A stretch of DNA of 46,267 nt from an uncultured Collinsella sp. GTDB lineage: Bacteria; Actinomycetota; Coriobacteriia; Coriobacteriales; Coriobacteriaceae. Every line of letters starts with the position of its first letter. Position 1 is the stretch's first letter. A program made the position numbers and the translations under genes. Location: contig UQIY01000012.1 in assembly GCA_900541195.1 (NCBI GenBank), positions 1-46,267 on the forward strand, in the 5' to 3' direction. Below, piece by piece: positions 44,724 to 46,267 of this stretch. The notes under the pieces were generated by a model. It did no database searches and was not told the DNA's origin. It saw only the letters and a list, made by a program, of their open reading frames with translations.

Positions 44724-45440
44724 ATGCTGCGTGCGATGATTGTGGATGATGAGGCGCCGGCTCGCTCGGAGCTTCGCTTCCTGCTCGAGCAAACGGGCAA
44801 GATCGGCACGATCACGGAGGCGTCGAGCGTCCGCTCCGCCATCGAGATGCTTATGGAAAGTCGCGTGGATGTCGTGTTTCTCGATATCTCGATGCCCGGT
44901 GCCTCGGGCCTGCAACTTGCCGAGGCGCTGCATAAGCTCAAAAATCCGCCGGCGATCGTGTTTGTGACTGCGTATAGTGACCATGCGGTCGAGGCATTCG
45001 ACGTGGATGCCGTCGATTATCTGATGAAGCCGGTCGAGGAAGCTCGCTTGGATCGCGCGATCGAGAAGGTCACGCAACGCACCAAGCCGGTTACGGACAG
45101 CAAGGTGACCATCGAGCGTATCCCGGTGGAAAAGGGCGGCCGCAAGGTGCTCATTCCCGTGGACGACATTCGCTTTATCATGGCCAAGGACGATTACTCC
45201 TGCATCTATACCGTCGATGATCGCTTTTTGTCGACGACCTCGCTGGCGCAGTTTGAGGCCAAGCTCTGCGACTTTGGCTTCTTCCGTGTTCACCGCCGCT
45301 ATATCGTCAACTTGGCGTGCGTTACGGACGTCGAGACGGTGCCCTCGGGCGCCATCCAGCTGGGCATTACGGGCGTCGACGAACGCGTGCCGGTTTCGCG
45401 CCGCCGCGTCGTGCCGCTCAAGAAGGCTCTGAGTCTCTAG
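44724..45440 (+). CDS. LytTR response regulator 2
   Basis: The 238-residue protein has a canonical receiver domain (acidic pair Asp8-Asp9, phosphoacceptor Asp54 in VVFLDISMPG, Lys in MKPVEEA) and a LytTR DNA-binding domain (about 130-238, FFRVHRRYIVNLACV). The ATG at 44724 is preferred; a TTG at 44703 is in frame, but GAAAGG about ten bases before the ATG fits better. It is the partner of the sensor kinase upstream and a paralogue of the regulator at 38820-39554. Confidence 0.92.
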   Translation: MLRAMIVDDEAPARSELRFLLEQTGKIGTITEASSVRSAIEMLMESRVDVVFLDISMPGASGLQLAEALHKLKNPPAIVFVTAYSDHAVEAFDVDAVDYLMKPVEEARLDRAIEKVTQRTKPVTDSKVTIERIPVEKGGRKVLIPVDDIRFIMAKDDYSCIYTVDDRFLSTTSLAQFEAKLCDFGFFRVHRRYIVNLACVTDVETVPSGAIQLGITGVDERVPVSRRRVVPLKKALSL

Positions 45441-45446
45441 CACACT

Positions 45447-45496
45447 GGCCCCGCAGCCCTGTAGACCCATCGTCTGCGGAGCCGTGGGGCCTTTTT
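45447..45496 (+). terminator. Rho-independent terminator of the glycosyltransferase/two-component operon
   Basis: GGCCCC (45447-45452) pairs with GGGGCC (45486-45491), extended inside by GCAG/CTGC pairing, and is followed by TTTTTG. It lies just after the regulator stop. Confidence 0.85.
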
Positions 45497-45535
45497 GTAT
45501 GTATCTGCCGAATCGTTTTTTGCGGAAGGGATCCC

Positions 45536-46003
45536 ATGAACAGTGCAAGCGCCAAGCGTATCGACATCATCTCGGACACCCACGGCTATTTATCGCCTGC
45601 GCTCTTGGATGAGCTTGAGGGCGCAGACCTGATCATCCACGCCGGCGACCTCACGTCAGAGATAGACTACGAGCACCTATGCACCATCGCCCCCGTGCGG
45701 GCCGTACTGGGCAACAACGATTACTACCGCGACTACGGCCCCGATGTAGACCGTCTTGCGCTCTTTACCTACGAAGGCCTTAAATTCGCCGTAGCCCACT
45801 ACCGCGAAGACCTTCCGGTGGGGTCCGTAGACGTAGCCATCAACGGTCACACCCACGTAACCAAAGAAGCCCAAGTGGGCCGCTGCCTGGTCCTCAACCC
45901 AGGCAGCGCCAGCTACCCCAGAGGCACCCGAGGCCCCACCATGGCCAGAATGCTAGTAAAAGACGGCAAGATCATAAGCACCAAATTTATTGATCTAGAG
46001 TAA
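45536..46003 (+). CDS. YfcE/MJ0936-family metallophosphoesterase
   Basis: The 155-residue enzyme has all metal-ligand motifs of this family: SDTHG (Asp14, His16), AGDL (Asp38), GNND (59-62), His88 and GHTH (104-107). Such enzymes hydrolyse phosphodiesters in vitro; the physiological substrate is generally unknown. The ATG at 45536 has GGAAGGG seven bases upstream; a longer frame to 45317 overlaps the preceding regulator and is rejected. A terminator follows at once. Confidence 0.93.
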   Translation: MNSASAKRIDIISDTHGYLSPALLDELEGADLIIHAGDLTSEIDYEHLCTIAPVRAVLGNNDYYRDYGPDVDRLALFTYEGLKFAVAHYREDLPVGSVDVAINGHTHVTKEAQVGRCLVLNPGSASYPRGTRGPTMARMLVKDGKIISTKFIDLE

Positions 46004-46012
46004 CCACAACAA

Positions 46013-46042
46013 AAACGGGGGATGCAAATGCGTCCCCCGTTT
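46013..46042 (+). terminator. Rho-independent terminator after phosphoesterase gene
   Basis: AAACGGGGGA (46013-46022) and TCCCCCGTTT (46033-46042) form a perfect 10-bp stem with flanking A and T residues, usable in both directions. Beyond it, 46043-46232 holds no gene that I can support. Confidence 0.85.
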
Positions 46043-46232
46043 CCATTTGAGCCAAAGGCAGAGCTTCAACAAAAACAATCAGACCAACCCCGCCGAGGAG
46101 CACGCGGGCTAGCCGCGCAGCGGCGCACGCCCGCAAAACTGGTTGAATAATGTGACGGCAGGGAGGGCTTCCGGGGCTGAGGGCGGGGGTTAAGTTTGTC
46201 GCGAGTTCCGCACGCAAAGGAAAGCACTTAAT

Positions 46233-46267
46233 CTGTCTCTTATACACATCTGACGCTGCCGACGAAC
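46233..46267. other. Sequencing adapter remnant (Nextera read-1 adapter, reverse complement)
   Basis: Bases 46233-46251 are the reverse complement of the mosaic end, and 46252-46265 continue exactly with the read-1 adapter arm GACGCTGCCGACGA. Genomic sequence ends at about 46232. Confidence 0.98.

Overview
The window is a high-GC bacterial chromosome segment that looks like an intestinal Coriobacteriia, most probably Collinsella. This is inferred from codon use, a single-chain pyruvate:ferredoxin oxidoreductase, a GH1/cellobiose-type PTS operon, repeated LytTR two-component systems and dispersed palindromic intergenic repeats. It is not proven by a marker gene. Both ends carry sequencing-library (Nextera-type) adapter sequence, so the contig ends are artificial and the first gene is cut.

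Layout. 1-7.6 kb: a serine/threonine kinase translationally coupled to an FhaA-type protein (leftward, cut), a YcxB-like membrane protein, then dnaX, ybaB and recR, the usual replication/recombination trio, with a small unknown membrane protein convergent to dnaX. 7.8-11.5 kb: an operon of a membrane-anchored unknown protein, a second membrane kinase and a small FHA protein. 11.6-17.8 kb: a visibly more AT-rich island bounded by two diverged copies of the 3' end of that FHA gene. It holds an ABC exporter and, facing it, a radical SAM/SPASM maturase followed by two homologous cysteine-rich precursor peptides and a 35-residue membrane peptide. This is the most interesting part of the window: a probable ranthipeptide (thioether RiPP) locus whose peptides share the start MKHIHP and are rich in C-x3-D motifs. 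The small genes are easily missed by annotation.

18.3-25.5 kb: pyruvate:ferredoxin oxidoreductase (nifJ), an AAA/DUF4143 ATPase preceded by 33-base tandem repeats, and carbamate kinase. 25.8-31.3 kb: a PRD-type PTS regulator followed by EIIA, EIIB and EIIC of the lactose/cellobiose family and a GH1 6-phospho-beta-glucosidase, together a complete route for uptake and cleavage of a beta-glucoside. 31.3-33.0 kb: a nest of palindromic repeats carrying an intact IS3-family element with inverted repeats and a TGC target duplication. 33.0-37.3 kb: a C39-like membrane-anchored peptidase, an APC permease and an amidohydrolase. 37.4-45.4 kb: two paralogous LytS/LytTR sensor-regulator pairs, between which lie a zinc-dependent phospholipase C-like protein, a UMF1-type MFS transporter and a family 2 glycosyltransferase. 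The first response regulator has glutamate in place of the phosphorylated aspartate. 45.5-46.0 kb: a YfcE/MJ0936-type phosphodiesterase.

No rRNA, tRNA, CRISPR array, integrase or phage gene was seen.
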